Shown here in pieces: positions 17,202 to 27,470 of a stretch of 64,000 nucleotides of DNA (its first letter is position 1; every line of letters begins with the position of its first letter). A program made the position numbers and the translations under genes. Location of the stretch: positions 6,726,553 to 6,790,552 of the forward strand of contig NZ_KI912266.1 of assembly GCF_000235425.2 (NCBI RefSeq), read 5' to 3'. The notes beneath the pieces are model-generated. The model searched no databases. It was not told the origin of the DNA and worked only from the letters and a program-made list of their open reading frames with translations. Source of the DNA: Pseudofrankia saprophytica. GTDB taxonomy: Bacteria; Actinomycetota; Actinomycetes; Frankiales; Frankiaceae.

Positions 17202-18698
17202 CTACATCGGCAGGTAGACGTTCTTGGCGCGGACGAACTCGTCGAGGCCGGCGCGGCCGCCCTCCTTGCCGTACCCGCTGCGACCGAAGCCGCCGAACGG
17301 GGCGCTGGCGGGCAGCGCGGCGAAGCCACCCAGCGAGATGTAGCCGGCGTCGAGCCGGGCCGCGACCCGGTGGGCGCGGCGCAGGTCGGTGGTGTGGACG
17401 TAGCCGGCGAGGCCGTAGGGCGTGCCGTTGGCGAGCGCGACCGCCTCGTCCTCGTCGCGGAACGTCAGCACCGACAGGACCGGCCCGAAGACCTCCTCCT
17501 GGGCGATCTGGGCGGCCGGGTCGACGCGGTCGAGAATGGTCGGCGCGAGGAAGAAGCCATCGGCCAGCGCCGGGTCCGCCGACGCGTCCGCCGGGCCGCC
17601 GCCGAGCAGCAGCTCGCCGGCCGGCGTCGGCCCGGCGAGCGCCCGCCCGAGCATGCCGAGGATGCGGTCGCGCGCGGCGGCGCTGACAACCGGCCCGACG
17701 GCGGTCGCCGGGTCGAGCGGGTCGCCGACGGGCAGGGCGGCCGCGGTCACGACGGCCGTCGCCACCACCTGGTCGTGGACGGACTCGTGGACGATGAGCC
17801 GGGTCGGGAACACGCAGCCCTGACCGGCCATCCCCATGCACACCGTGCCGGCGAACCGGCCGGCCGCCGCGAGGTCCGCGTCGGGAAAGACGATGTTGCC
17901 GGACTTTCCGCCGAGCTCCAGGACGACCGGCTTGATGCTCTGGGCGGCGTCGGTGAGGATCGCGCGGGCGGCCCGCTGCCCACCGGTGAAGCTGATCTTG
18001 TCGACGCCCGGGTGGCGCACGAGCGCGGCTCCGGCCACCTCGTCGCCGGGGACGACGTTGACGACGCCGGCGGGCAGGCCGGCCTCCAGCGCCAGCTCAC
18101 CGAACAGCAGGGACGAGAACGGCGCCAGCTCCATCGGCTTGACGACGACCGTGTTCCCGGCGGCCAGCGCCGCGCCCGCCTTGCGGGCGACCGACGAGAT
18201 GCCGCCGTTCCAGGTCGAGATGATCCCGATGACGCCGTACGGCTCGGTGAGCGTGTAGTCGAACGCGTTCTCCGGGAAGATCGGGATGACCCGCCCCTCG
18301 AGCTTGTCCGCGTACCCGGCGTAGTACTCCAGGTAGTCCGCGGCCCGGCGGGGCAGCGCGGCCGCGGTCGCCGCCGGGACGGCGCACTCCAGGGTGAGCA
18401 CGCCGCCGATCCGCTCGGCGTCTCGGCGCACCAGGGCCGCGAGCCGCAGCAGCGCGCCGCGCCGCCCGTCCGGCCGAAGGTCTCGCCAGCGCACGGCCGC
18501 GGCTCTCGCGGCGTCGACGGCGGCGCCGACCTGGCCGGGCCCGGCGAGGGTGACGGCCGCCTGCTCGCGGCCGGTCGCCGGGTTGACGTGCGCGTACGTC
18601 CCGGCGTCGCCGTCCGGGCGGTCGTCGCCGACGAGCAGCCGCCCCGGCGGCAGCAGTTCCTTCGCGAGAGCGGCGTGACGGTCCACGTCGACCGGCAT
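17202..18698 (-). CDS. Aldehyde dehydrogenase (NAD(P)+-dependent)
   Basis: 498 residues. Family order is intact: YGVIGIISTWNGG (oxyanion Asn), VVVKPMELAPFS (NAD-binding Lys region), FTGGQRAARAI in place of the usual FTGS loop, VLELGGKSGNIVF (general-base Glu), GMAGQGCVFPTRL (catalytic Cys) and EEVFGPVLSVL. The GG in the cofactor loop and the Gly before Cys depart slightly from the consensus but do not remove catalytic residues. It should oxidise an aldehyde to an acid in the cytosol. It is downstream of the ThDP-enzyme gene on the same strand (about 50 bp apart), so the two may be one transcript producing and oxidising an aldehyde (inference). Confidence 0.92.
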   Translation of the reverse strand: MPVDVDRHAALAKELLPPGRLLVGDDRPDGDAGTYAHVNPATGREQAAVTLAGPGQVGAAVDAARAAAVRWRDLRPDGRRGALLRLAALVRRDAERIGGVLTLECAVPAATAAALPRRAADYLEYYAGYADKLEGRVIPIFPENAFDYTLTEPYGVIGIISTWNGGISSVARKAGAALAAGNTVVVKPMELAPFSSLLFGELALEAGLPAGVVNVVPGDEVAGAALVRHPGVDKISFTGGQRAARAILTDAAQSIKPVVLELGGKSGNIVFPDADLAAAGRFAGTVCMGMAGQGCVFPTRLIVHESVHDQVVATAVVTAAALPVGDPLDPATAVGPVVSAAARDRILGMLGRALAGPTPAGELLLGGGPADASADPALADGFFLAPTILDRVDPAAQIAQEEVFGPVLSVLTFRDEDEAVALANGTPYGLAGYVHTTDLRRAHRVAARLDAGYISLGGFAALPASAPFGGFGRSGYGKEGGRAGLDEFVRAKNVYLPM

Positions 18699-18747
18699 CC
18701 ATGCCTCCAGCAGAGCTCGATTCTGGTGGGAGTGCCGTCGATCCCGG

Positions 18748-20379
18748 TCAGAACGGGGACGGCAGGCGCTCCATCGGGACGGCGATGACGGTCGAGCAGT
18801 CGGCGGCGCAGGCGGCGCGCAGCACGGCGGGCAGGTCGGCGACGTCGTCTACCTGGACGCCCTCGGCGCCGAACGCCCGGGCGAGCGCCACCCAGTCGGG
18901 GTTGCGCAGCACGGTGCCGAGCTCGCGGCCCGCGTACTTCTCCCGCTGGTCGCGGTTGGAGTTGCCGTACGCGCCGTCGTCGAAGACCACGGTGACGGTG
19001 TGGATGCCGTGCTGGACGGCCGTCGCGAGCTCGTTGGACGTGAACAGGAACCCACCGTCGCCGACCACGGTGACGACGGGCCGGTCCGGCGCGGCGACCT
19101 TCGCGCCGAGCGCCGCCGGGTAGGCGAACCCGAGTGTGCCCATGTAGGAGGTGCTCAGGTACGTCCGCGGCTCGTACACCGGATACGCCAGGTGGCAGGC
19201 GTAGGCCACGGTCGTCGTGTCGGCGACGAGGATGCCGTCCGCCGGGATCCCGGCGCGCAGCGCGTCGACCAGCGCGAACTGCGGCCCGATCGCGTCGAGC
19301 TGGGCGCGCACCGCGCGCCGCGCCTCACCAGCCGCCGCCGCGCGGGCCGGGTCCAGCGGCCGGGCCGGGAGCAGCTCGGCGAGCGCGGCGAGCGCGAGCC
19401 GGGCGTCACCCGGCACCGCCATGGTCTGCTGGGCCGGCACGTTGCGCCCGAACGCCGCCGGGTCGGCATCCACGTGGACGACCTTCTGCCCGGGACGCGG
19501 GTTGATCCCCTGGACGCGGCTGCCCACGGCGAGGATCACGTCGGCGGACTCCAGCACCGGCCGCAGCCGCCGGTTCACCCAGGCCGTGCCGACGGACAGC
19601 GGGTGACGGTCGTCGATCGCGCCCTTGCCCTCCCGGGTCGTGACGACGGGGGCGGACAGCAGCTCGGCGACCCGGCGCAGCTCCTCGGCCGCCCCGGCGC
19701 CGACGACCCCGCCGCCGGCGAGCACCAGCGGCGCCGACGCGGCGGCGAGCACCGCTGCCGCCGCCTCCAGGTCCGCGGGATCCGGGACGACGGGCGCGGG
19801 GACGGCCGGCGCCAACGGCGGCGCCGCGGCGGTCGGCTCGGCGAACGCCTCCGGAGGGATCTCCACCTCGACCGGCCGCGGCACCCCGGCCAGCAGCTGG
19901 GTGAACGCCTCGTGCAGCGCGGGGGCGACGGCGTCCGCCTCGATCGCCCTGGCGGCCCACTTCGTCACCGGCCGGACGATGTCGAGCTGGTCGTGCACGT
20001 CGTGGAGCAGGCTCAGGCCGCGGCCGATGCCATGCCGGTTGATCTGCCCGGCCAGCAGGAGCACCGGCGAGCAGCAGGCGTAGGCGGTGGCCAGGCCCGA
20101 GGCGGCGTTGTAGACGCCGACGCCCGGGACCACCATCGCGACCCCGGGGCGCCCGGCCGTGCGGGCGTAGCCGTCGGCCATGTAGGTCGTCGCCTGCTCG
20201 TGCCGGGTGACGACGTAGCGGATCTCGGGGACGTCGACGAGCGCGTCGAGCGCCGCCATCAGCTGGTCGCCCGGCAGGCCGAAGATCACCTCGACGCCCT
20301 CGGCGCGCAGCTGCGCCGCCATCGCCGCGCCGCCGGTCATCGTCGCCGCGGGCGCCGCCGCCCGGTCGGTCACCGTCAC
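18748..20379 (-). CDS. Thiamine diphosphate-dependent enzyme, acetolactate synthase-like
   Basis: About 543 residues if GTG 20379 is the start. In-frame starts at 20340, 20478 and 20490 also exist; 20490 lies inside the presumed operator, so I disfavour it. Domains are PYR (MAAQLRAEGVEVIFGLPGDQ, catalytic Glu in YVVTRHEQATTYMADGYAR), a central DHS-fold domain (PLVLAGGGVVGAGAAEEL) and the PP domain with ThDP/Mg motif VVGDGGFLFTSNELATA ending in DDGAYGN. Family members are acetolactate synthases, oxalyl- or sulfopyruvate-type decarboxylases, and lyases; I cannot choose between them. There is no regulatory-subunit gene beside it, which argues against a biosynthetic AHAS. It is probably catabolic, working with the adjacent aldehyde dehydrogenase. 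Confidence 0.86.
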   Translation of the reverse strand: MTVTDRAAAPAATMTGGAAMAAQLRAEGVEVIFGLPGDQLMAALDALVDVPEIRYVVTRHEQATTYMADGYARTAGRPGVAMVVPGVGVYNAASGLATAYACCSPVLLLAGQINRHGIGRGLSLLHDVHDQLDIVRPVTKWAARAIEADAVAPALHEAFTQLLAGVPRPVEVEIPPEAFAEPTAAAPPLAPAVPAPVVPDPADLEAAAAVLAAASAPLVLAGGGVVGAGAAEELRRVAELLSAPVVTTREGKGAIDDRHPLSVGTAWVNRRLRPVLESADVILAVGSRVQGINPRPGQKVVHVDADPAAFGRNVPAQQTMAVPGDARLALAALAELLPARPLDPARAAAAGEARRAVRAQLDAIGPQFALVDALRAGIPADGILVADTTTVAYACHLAYPVYEPRTYLSTSYMGTLGFAYPAALGAKVAAPDRPVVTVVGDGGFLFTSNELATAVQHGIHTVTVVFDDGAYGNSNRDQREKYAGRELGTVLRNPDWVALARAFGAEGVQVDDVADLPAVLRAACAADCSTVIAVPMERLPSPF

Positions 20380-20485
20380 GCCGCCCGTCACCGCCCCGCC
20401 AGTACCGATGTCGCCGCCGCCAGCGGCGGCCGCGGCGCCGGCGGATCGATTCCGGGCGGGCTCGCCTCTAGCGATCACCTCATGA

Positions 20486-20503
20486 ATCATATATCTAATA
20501 TGC
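20486..20503. promoter_or_regulatory. AT-rich operator, ThDP enzyme/TauD divergent promoter
   Basis: ATCATATATCTAATATGC, matching the 12694 site at the first nine bases and sharing the 11-position core with the 15412 site. It sits about 35-50 bp before the TauD start and within the leader of the minus-strand ThDP gene, so one bound protein could control both. Confidence 0.52.
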
Positions 20504-20537
20504 AAAATGCGCGACCAGCCGGGGAGGGCACGACCTC

Positions 20538-21337
20538 ATGACCACGACAGCCTCGAAGGTCGCGGTCGAGCGGCGGGCGGGCGCGCTGGGCGCGCTGGTC
20601 ACCGGCGTCGACCTCGCCGCCGGCATCGACGACGAGACGTTCTCCGTCGTCCGCCAGGCGTTCCTCGACCACCAGGTGATCTGCCTGCGCGGCCAGGAGA
20701 ACCTCACCCCCGCCGGCCAGCTGGAGTTCGCCGCCCGCTGGGGCACCATCTCGATCCACCCCTACGTGGCGTCGCTGGAAGGCCACCCCGGCCTGATGCG
20801 GATCTACGACCCGAACCCGGTCACCCAGACCTGGCACGCCGACACCACGCACACCGCCCGCCCGCCGGGGATCACCCTGCTGCTCGCGCGGACGATCCCG
20901 CCGTACGGCGGCGACACCATGTGGTCGAACATCCAGCGGGTCTACGAGGACCTCTCCCCCGGCCTGCGGGGGACCCTCGACGGCCTGCGCGCCGTGCACC
21001 GCGGCACCGAGCTCGCCGCGTCCGCGGGCCTGTCCGAGCAGGACGTCACCGTCACCCATCCGGTCGTCATCCACCACCCGGTGACCGGCCGCCCGGGCCT
21101 GTACGTCAACGGCAACTACACCGCCCGCATCGACGGCTGGACCGACGAGGAGTCCGCCCCGCTGCTGAGCTTCCTGTACGCCCGGGTCGGCCGGCCCGAG
21201 TACGTCTACCGGCACCACTGGCGGGTCGGCGATCTCGTCATCTGGGACAACCGGGCCACCCAGCACGCCGTCGTCGGCGACACCGCCGGCGCCGAGCGCA
21301 CCCTGCACCGCGTCACCATCGAGGGCGGCGAGCCGGC

Positions 21338-21341
<4 letters not shown>
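20538..21341 (+). CDS. TauD/TfdA-family Fe(II)/2-oxoglutarate dioxygenase
   Basis: 267 residues, ATG 20538. The facial triad is visible: HxD in QTWHADTTHT and the distal His in DNRATQHAVVGD, followed by the 2-oxoglutarate-binding Arg in RTLHRVTIEG. The N-terminus (GALGALVTGVDLAAGIDDETF) and FLDHQVICLRGQ are typical. Members hydroxylate next to a heteroatom and release sulfite, phenol or an alcohol. It is the first gene of a translationally coupled run (TauD, Ldh2-type dehydrogenase, two acyl-CoA dehydrogenases), so it probably works on the same substrate. The substrate class (sulfonate, aryloxy acid or other) cannot be read from the sequence. Confidence 0.93.
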
Positions 21342-22471
<1,130 letters not shown>

Positions 22472-24868
22472 ATGGACCTCGCGCTGGACGAGACGGCGCT
22501 CGCGGCACGCGACCTGGTCAGGGCGGTGCTCGCCAGGCATCCGGGCCTCGCGCCGGCCCGGGCCGCGCAGCCGCTCGGGCATGACCCCGGGCTGTGGGAC
22601 GACCTGCGCGCGGCCGGGTTACCCGGGCTCGCCGTCGGCGCCGAGCATGGCGGCGGTGGCGCCGGCCTGCACGCCGCGGCCGCCGCCGCCCTGGAACTCG
22701 GCCGGGTGCTCGCGCCCGTCCCCTTCGCCGAGCACACCGCCGCCGCACGGCTGCTGGCCGCGACCGCCCCGGACCATCCGCACCTGGCGGCCGTCGTCTC
22801 CGGCGAACTGGTGGCGACGCTCGCGCCACGGGTGCGCTGCGGCGTCGGCACCGCCGTGCCGGCGGGCGCCGTCGCCGGCGTGGTCCTCGCGATCGTCGAC
22901 GAGACGCTGACAGCGACGCGGACCGACCCGCCAGGCGTCGCGACGCCGAACCAGGGCGACCTGCCGCTCGCCGACCGACCGCTGGGCCTGGGGTCGCCGG
23001 CCGCCGTGGTGCTCGGACAGGGGCCGGCGGCCGTCGCCGCCTTCGGCCGGGCCCGGCGGGAGTGGCTGACGCTCGCCGCGGCGTGGCTGGCCGGGCTGGG
23101 TGACGGCGCGCTCGACCTCGCGACCCGATGGGTGCGTGAACGCGTCCAGTTCGGCGTCCCGATCGGTTCCTTCCAGGGCGTCCAGCACGGGCTCGCCGAC
23201 CTGCCGGGGCTCGTTGACGGCGCCGCGCTGCTCGCCCGCGAGGCAGCCTGGTGCCAGGACGCGGGGCGCCGGTCGTTGACGGGCGCGTCCGGTCCCGAGC
23301 TGGCGCTCATGGCCCTGCACTTCGCCACCGACGCGGCCAGGGCCACCGCCGGCCGGCTGGTGCAGTACCACGGCGGCCTCGGGGTCGCCGTCGAGCACGA
23401 CGCGCAGCTGTTCTACCGCCGCGCCAGCGCCTATCCCCTGCTCGCAGGCGCCCCGCGCCACCTGCTGCGCGAGCTCGGCCAGCGCCTCCTCGGCGCCGCG
23501 GCCACCGACGGTTCCGTCGGGACGGTGGACGGCTCGATCGACGCCGGCGAGGGCGCCGGCGAGGGCGAGGGGTTCGGGCACCGGCCGGAGGTCGGCGCGT
23601 TCGCGGCCGAGGTGCGCGCGTTCCTCGCCACCTGGCTGACCGACGAGATCCGCCAGCGGATGCGCCGGACCGGGACCATGCACGTCCCCGCGCTGCACCG
23701 GGCCATGGCGGCCCGCGGCTGGCTCGCCGCGCCCACGCCCGGCGGGCGCGCCACCAGGAGCGTCTGGGAGCTCTCGGCCCTGTTCCGCGAGCTGGAGATC
23801 GCCGACGCGCCCTACCACGGCATCGCGACCACCATGATCGTGGCCGGGGTGCTCGACCAGCTCGCGGGCCCGGCGCTGCGCACAGGGGCACTGCCCCGGC
23901 TGCTGGCCGGCGAGGCGATCGCCGTGCTCGGCTACTCCGAGCCCGGCTCGGGCTCCGACGTCGCCGCCGCCCGCACCCGCGCCGAGCCGGTCGGCGACCC
24001 ACCCACCGCCTGGCGGATCAACGGCCAGAAGATGTGGACCACCCTCGCCCACGAGGCCGCGTACTGCTTCCTGCTGGCCCGCACCAACCAGGACGTCCCC
24101 AAGCACCGCGGCCTCACGATGTTCCTGGTGCCGCTCGACACCCCGGGCATCACCATCCAGCCGATCCACACGATCGGCGACGAGCGCACCAACATCGTCT
24201 TCTATGACGACGTCGTCATCCCCGACGAGAACCGGATCGGCGAGGTCGACGGGGGCTGGCGGGTGATGGCCGTCGGGCTGAGCATGGAGCGGGGCGTGAT
24301 GGGCGGCACCGGGATGCTCGAACCGCTCGTCCACGACGCGGTCGCCTGGGCGGCCCGGACCGGACCGGACGGGAGCCGGCCCGGCGACGACCCGGCCGTC
24401 CTGGAGACGGTCGCGCGGGCCCGCGTCGACGCGGAGGTCGCCTTCCTGCTCACCCGGCATACCGCGTTCCTGAGCGCGTCCGGCCAGTCCCCCGCCGTGG
24501 CGGGGACCGTGGCGAAGCTGTTCGCCTCGACGGCCTACCAGCGCGCCGCCGGCGAGCTGCGCGACGTCGCCGGGACGACGGGCATCCTGCGCGGCCTGGA
24601 TCACGACGCCCTGGCCACCCCCGGCCCGGCGGACGCGGGCGGCACGGGCGGCGCGCTGGAACCAGCGGCCGGCGGGCAGATCGAGCGGGCGGCCCGGCAC
24701 AGCGCCATGGTCACCATCCAGGGCGGCACCACCGAGATCGCGCGCAACCTCGTCGCCGAACAGCGCCTCGGCCTGCCGAAGGCCCGCGGCGGCACCCGCG
24801 CTGCCGGCGCCGTGGCTAACAGCGCGCCGGCGGCGACCGTGACGCCGGCCGGCGTGACGACGGCGTGA
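22472..24868 (+). CDS. Double-domain acyl-CoA dehydrogenase (fused pair)
   Basis: 798 residues, ATG 22472 right after the previous stop, with GGAGGAGG upstream. The N-terminal half (about 1-355) is an acyl-CoA dehydrogenase-like domain with RVLAPVPFAEHTAAARLL, FGVPIGSFQGVQHGLADL and YHGGLGVAVEHDAQLFYRRA. The C-terminal half (about 370-770) is complete, with EAIAVLGYSEPGSGSDVAAA, WRINGQKMWTT, GLTMFLVPLDTPGI and VTIQGGTTEIARNLVAEQRL. In the last segment Gly replaces the Glu of the EGT active-site motif. Such fused or paired enzymes (FadE34 type, and the FadE28/29-like heteromers) dehydrogenate CoA esters of steroid-derived or branched side chains. The stop overlaps the next start, so the two products may form one complex. 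Confidence 0.9.
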   Translation: MDLALDETALAARDLVRAVLARHPGLAPARAAQPLGHDPGLWDDLRAAGLPGLAVGAEHGGGGAGLHAAAAAALELGRVLAPVPFAEHTAAARLLAATAPDHPHLAAVVSGELVATLAPRVRCGVGTAVPAGAVAGVVLAIVDETLTATRTDPPGVATPNQGDLPLADRPLGLGSPAAVVLGQGPAAVAAFGRARREWLTLAAAWLAGLGDGALDLATRWVRERVQFGVPIGSFQGVQHGLADLPGLVDGAALLAREAAWCQDAGRRSLTGASGPELALMALHFATDAARATAGRLVQYHGGLGVAVEHDAQLFYRRASAYPLLAGAPRHLLRELGQRLLGAAATDGSVGTVDGSIDAGEGAGEGEGFGHRPEVGAFAAEVRAFLATWLTDEIRQRMRRTGTMHVPALHRAMAARGWLAAPTPGGRATRSVWELSALFRELEIADAPYHGIATTMIVAGVLDQLAGPALRTGALPRLLAGEAIAVLGYSEPGSGSDVAAARTRAEPVGDPPTAWRINGQKMWTTLAHEAAYCFLLARTNQDVPKHRGLTMFLVPLDTPGITIQPIHTIGDERTNIVFYDDVVIPDENRIGEVDGGWRVMAVGLSMERGVMGGTGMLEPLVHDAVAWAARTGPDGSRPGDDPAVLETVARARVDAEVAFLLTRHTAFLSASGQSPAVAGTVAKLFASTAYQRAAGELRDVAGTTGILRGLDHDALATPGPADAGGTGGALEPAAGGQIERAARHSAMVTIQGGTTEIARNLVAEQRLGLPKARGGTRAAGAVANSAPAATVTPAGVTTA

Positions 24869-27447
24869 GCTGGCACGAGGGGCCGGGGCTCGGCCCGGAC
24901 GCCGAGGCGTTCCGCGGCCAGGTCTGCGGCTGGCTCACCGACAGCCTCGCGCCGGCGCGCACCGCGGCGCATGCCGACCCCCGGGACCGGACCGGGCTCG
25001 ACGAACAGTTCGAACGCCGCCTGCAGCGCGCGGCCGGCGCGCGTGGCTGGCTCGGGATCAGCGTGCCGACCGAGCTGGGCGGCGGGGGACGGCCCGCGTC
25101 GTTCGCGGCCGTCTTCGACTACGAGGCCGCGTACCACGACGCCCCGCTGGTCGACACCGCGTTGACGCTGGCCGGACCGCCCGTCCTCGCCTTCGCGAGC
25201 CCCGACCAGCGCGACCGGCTCGTCGGGCCGATGCTGCGCGGCGAGATCGAGATGTGCATCGCCTACTCCGAGCCTGGGGCCGGCAACGACCTGGCGTCCC
25301 TGACGAGCACCGCGCTCGCTCTCCCCGGCGGCGGCTACCGCCTGTCGGGGCACAAGACGCTCGTCACCGGCGGTGGCAAGGCGGACGTCTGCCTGACCGT
25401 CGCGCGCACGAACCCGGCGGTGCCCGCGCGTCGCGGCGTCAGCATGTTCCTCGTCGACACGGCACTGCCCGGAGTGACGCTGGTACCGCGGCGCACCATG
25501 GCCGGCTACGACCTGTGGGACGTGCTCTTCGACGACGTGGAGCTGCCCGCCGACGCCCTGCTGGGCACCCGTGACGACGGGTGGCGCCAGCTCAGCTACG
25601 CCGTCGAGCGGGAGCGCACCGGCATGTTCAGCCTCGGCTGGTGCCAGCGCCTGTTCGACGAGGTCCACCGCTACCTTGCGACCCCGGTCGACGGGGAGAC
25701 CCCGGCCTGTGTGGGGACTCCAGCCTGTGTGGGGGCTCCGGCCGATGTGGGGACTCCGGCTGACGGGCACCGCCCGCTGGACGACCTGCGCCTGGCGGAC
25801 GGGCTCGCCGCGCAGTGGACGCAGCTGCGCGACGCCCGGCACGCGGCGGCCCGCCTCATCCGCGAGGAGCTGGCGGGCCAGCGCAGCGGCGCGTCGGCGT
25901 CGGCCGCGAAGGTGCTGCTCACCGAGTACGCCCAGCGGCTGGCCCAGTTCGCGACGGAGGCCGCCGGCCCGGCGGGCACGATCGGGGGCACCCTGTTCGG
26001 CCCCGCCGCGCCGGGGGCGCCGGCGGCCGGCCGGTTCGCCTTCGAGTACCTCTTCCGTTTCGACGGCACCGTCTCCGTGGGCGCGAACGAGCTGCACCGC
26101 GACGGCATCGCCGCCTCGGCCCTCGGCCTGCGCGCCCCCCGCCCGAGCGCCGAAGCCAGGCAACCGGACCGCGTGCCGACGCGCCCCGGTCCGGCGGCAC
26201 AGCGCCCGGGCGCCGGCTCGCTCGGCGACGCGGGCGCTCCAGGCGACGCACCCACGCTGCGCGCCCCGATCCGGGAACTGCTCGGCTCGTGGCGTCTCGG
26301 CCGGCTGGCCGGCGTCCAGTCCACGTCGCGGGGCTATGACGAGCGGCTCTGGTCGGCGCTGCTGCGCGAGGCGTGGCCGGCCGCCGCCGCGACCTCCGAC
26401 GCCTGGCTGACGACGGCCCGGGTGGTGGCCGAGGAGCTCGGGTACGCGCGCTGCCCGCTGCCGGTCCATTCCGGGCTCGCGCAGGTCGACGCCGCCCTGT
26501 GGGCCCTCGGCGACGCCGGCGCCAAGCACCGGGAGGAGCTGCGCCGCGGTACGACCCGGTACGCGCTGTGCGCGCACGACGGGCTGGGATCGCCGGCCTG
26601 GGAGCGCGCCGGGGTGATCGCGCGGGCGGCGCCGGACGGCTCCTGGCGCCTGTCGGGCCGGGCACGGTTCGTGCCCTACGCCGACAGCGCGGACGTCTTC
26701 CTCCTGCCCGCCCGGCTCACCACCGGCCCCGGACGGCGTGGCCTTCTCCTCGCGGCCGTACCGGCGACCGCCGCCGGCCTGCGGCTTACGACGCACCGCA
26801 CCCTCAGCGAGGACCACCTCGGCGACGTCGACCTGGCCGAGGTGGTACTCCGCCCCGACCAGGTCCTGGCCCAGGACGACACGGGGGGTCGCGACAGCGA
26901 CCGCGCTGGCGATCGGAACGGCGGGGATGACGGGGATGGCGGTGGCGACGGGGCCGCCAGCCGGGCACTCGCCGCGGCACTCGCGATGGGGACCATGGCG
27001 CTGTCCGCGGAGCTGACCGGTCTGGCGGCGGGCCTGCTGCGCGCCGCCATCGACCATGCCCGCGCCCGGACGGCCTTCGGCCAGCCGCTGGCCGCGTTCC
27101 AGGCCGTCCGTCACCGGGCCGCGGACATGTACCTCGACGTGCTCTGCGCCCGCGACGCCACCGCCGCCGCCTGCGACGTGCTGACCACGACGGCGCCGGA
27201 GCCACTGGACGACCATGCCCGGGCCGTCGTCGCCGCCGCGAAGGTCACGGCCACGGCGGCGGCGCTACGCGCGGCCACCGGCGCCCACCAGCTGTGCGGC
27301 GGCTGGGGCCACCTCGACGACGCCGGCCTGCACCACTACACGAGGGCGGTCAAGGCCGCCGAGGGCCAGCTCGGCTCCCCGTCCTTCCATCGCGCCACCA
27401 TCGCCCACCACCTGCGTGGATGCCACCCCGCGCCGGCGCCGAGATGA
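24865..27447 (+). CDS. Second double-domain acyl-CoA dehydrogenase
   Basis: 860 residues, GTG 24865 overlapping the previous stop. The N-terminal half (about 1-410) contains MCIAYSEPGAGNDLASLTS, YRLSGHKTLVTGGGKADV, GVSMFLVDTALPGVTL, ERERTGMFSLGWCQ and FDGTVSVGANELHRDGIA. The C-terminal half (about 425-860) is the shorter, more degenerate type, with RTAFGQPLAAFQAVRHRAADMY and GGWGHLDDAGLHHYTRAVKAAEG. The halves are arranged in the reverse order to the preceding protein (complete half first), suggesting complementary subunits. A four-unit PACVGT-type repeat (25702-25767) interrupts the N-terminal half. It would transfer electrons to ETF; neither ETF gene is in the window. Confidence 0.9.
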   Translation: MSWHEGPGLGPDAEAFRGQVCGWLTDSLAPARTAAHADPRDRTGLDEQFERRLQRAAGARGWLGISVPTELGGGGRPASFAAVFDYEAAYHDAPLVDTALTLAGPPVLAFASPDQRDRLVGPMLRGEIEMCIAYSEPGAGNDLASLTSTALALPGGGYRLSGHKTLVTGGGKADVCLTVARTNPAVPARRGVSMFLVDTALPGVTLVPRRTMAGYDLWDVLFDDVELPADALLGTRDDGWRQLSYAVERERTGMFSLGWCQRLFDEVHRYLATPVDGETPACVGTPACVGAPADVGTPADGHRPLDDLRLADGLAAQWTQLRDARHAAARLIREELAGQRSGASASAAKVLLTEYAQRLAQFATEAAGPAGTIGGTLFGPAAPGAPAAGRFAFEYLFRFDGTVSVGANELHRDGIAASALGLRAPRPSAEARQPDRVPTRPGPAAQRPGAGSLGDAGAPGDAPTLRAPIRELLGSWRLGRLAGVQSTSRGYDERLWSALLREAWPAAAATSDAWLTTARVVAEELGYARCPLPVHSGLAQVDAALWALGDAGAKHREELRRGTTRYALCAHDGLGSPAWERAGVIARAAPDGSWRLSGRARFVPYADSADVFLLPARLTTGPGRRGLLLAAVPATAAGLRLTTHRTLSEDHLGDVDLAEVVLRPDQVLAQDDTGGRDSDRAGDRNGGDDGDGGGDGAASRALAAALAMGTMALSAELTGLAAGLLRAAIDHARARTAFGQPLAAFQAVRHRAADMYLDVLCARDATAAACDVLTTTAPEPLDDHARAVVAAAKVTATAAALRAATGAHQLCGGWGHLDDAGLHHYTRAVKAAEGQLGSPSFHRATIAHHLRGCHPAPAPR
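25702..25767 (+). repeat. 18-bp coding tandem repeat in acyl-CoA dehydrogenase
   Basis: Three and a half units of about 18 bp (CCGGCCTGTGTGGGGACT and variants) encode PACVGT, PACVGA, PADVGT, PADG. It falls in a surface-loop region before a helical segment and is likely a slippage expansion. Confidence 0.8.
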
Positions 27448-27470
27448 TGGCGACCCGTCAACGGGCCGGG

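Noticed and set aside
22619-24700. Minus-strand open frame (693 codons) opposite the first acyl-CoA dehydrogenase
   Set aside because: Same artefact of very high GC; its translation is low-complexity and shows no family motif.
24601-27216. Very long minus-strand open frame (871 codons) opposite the acyl-CoA dehydrogenase genes
   Set aside because: Composition-driven antisense frame: Arg/Gly/Ala-rich translation, no domain, and it lies across two well-supported genes.
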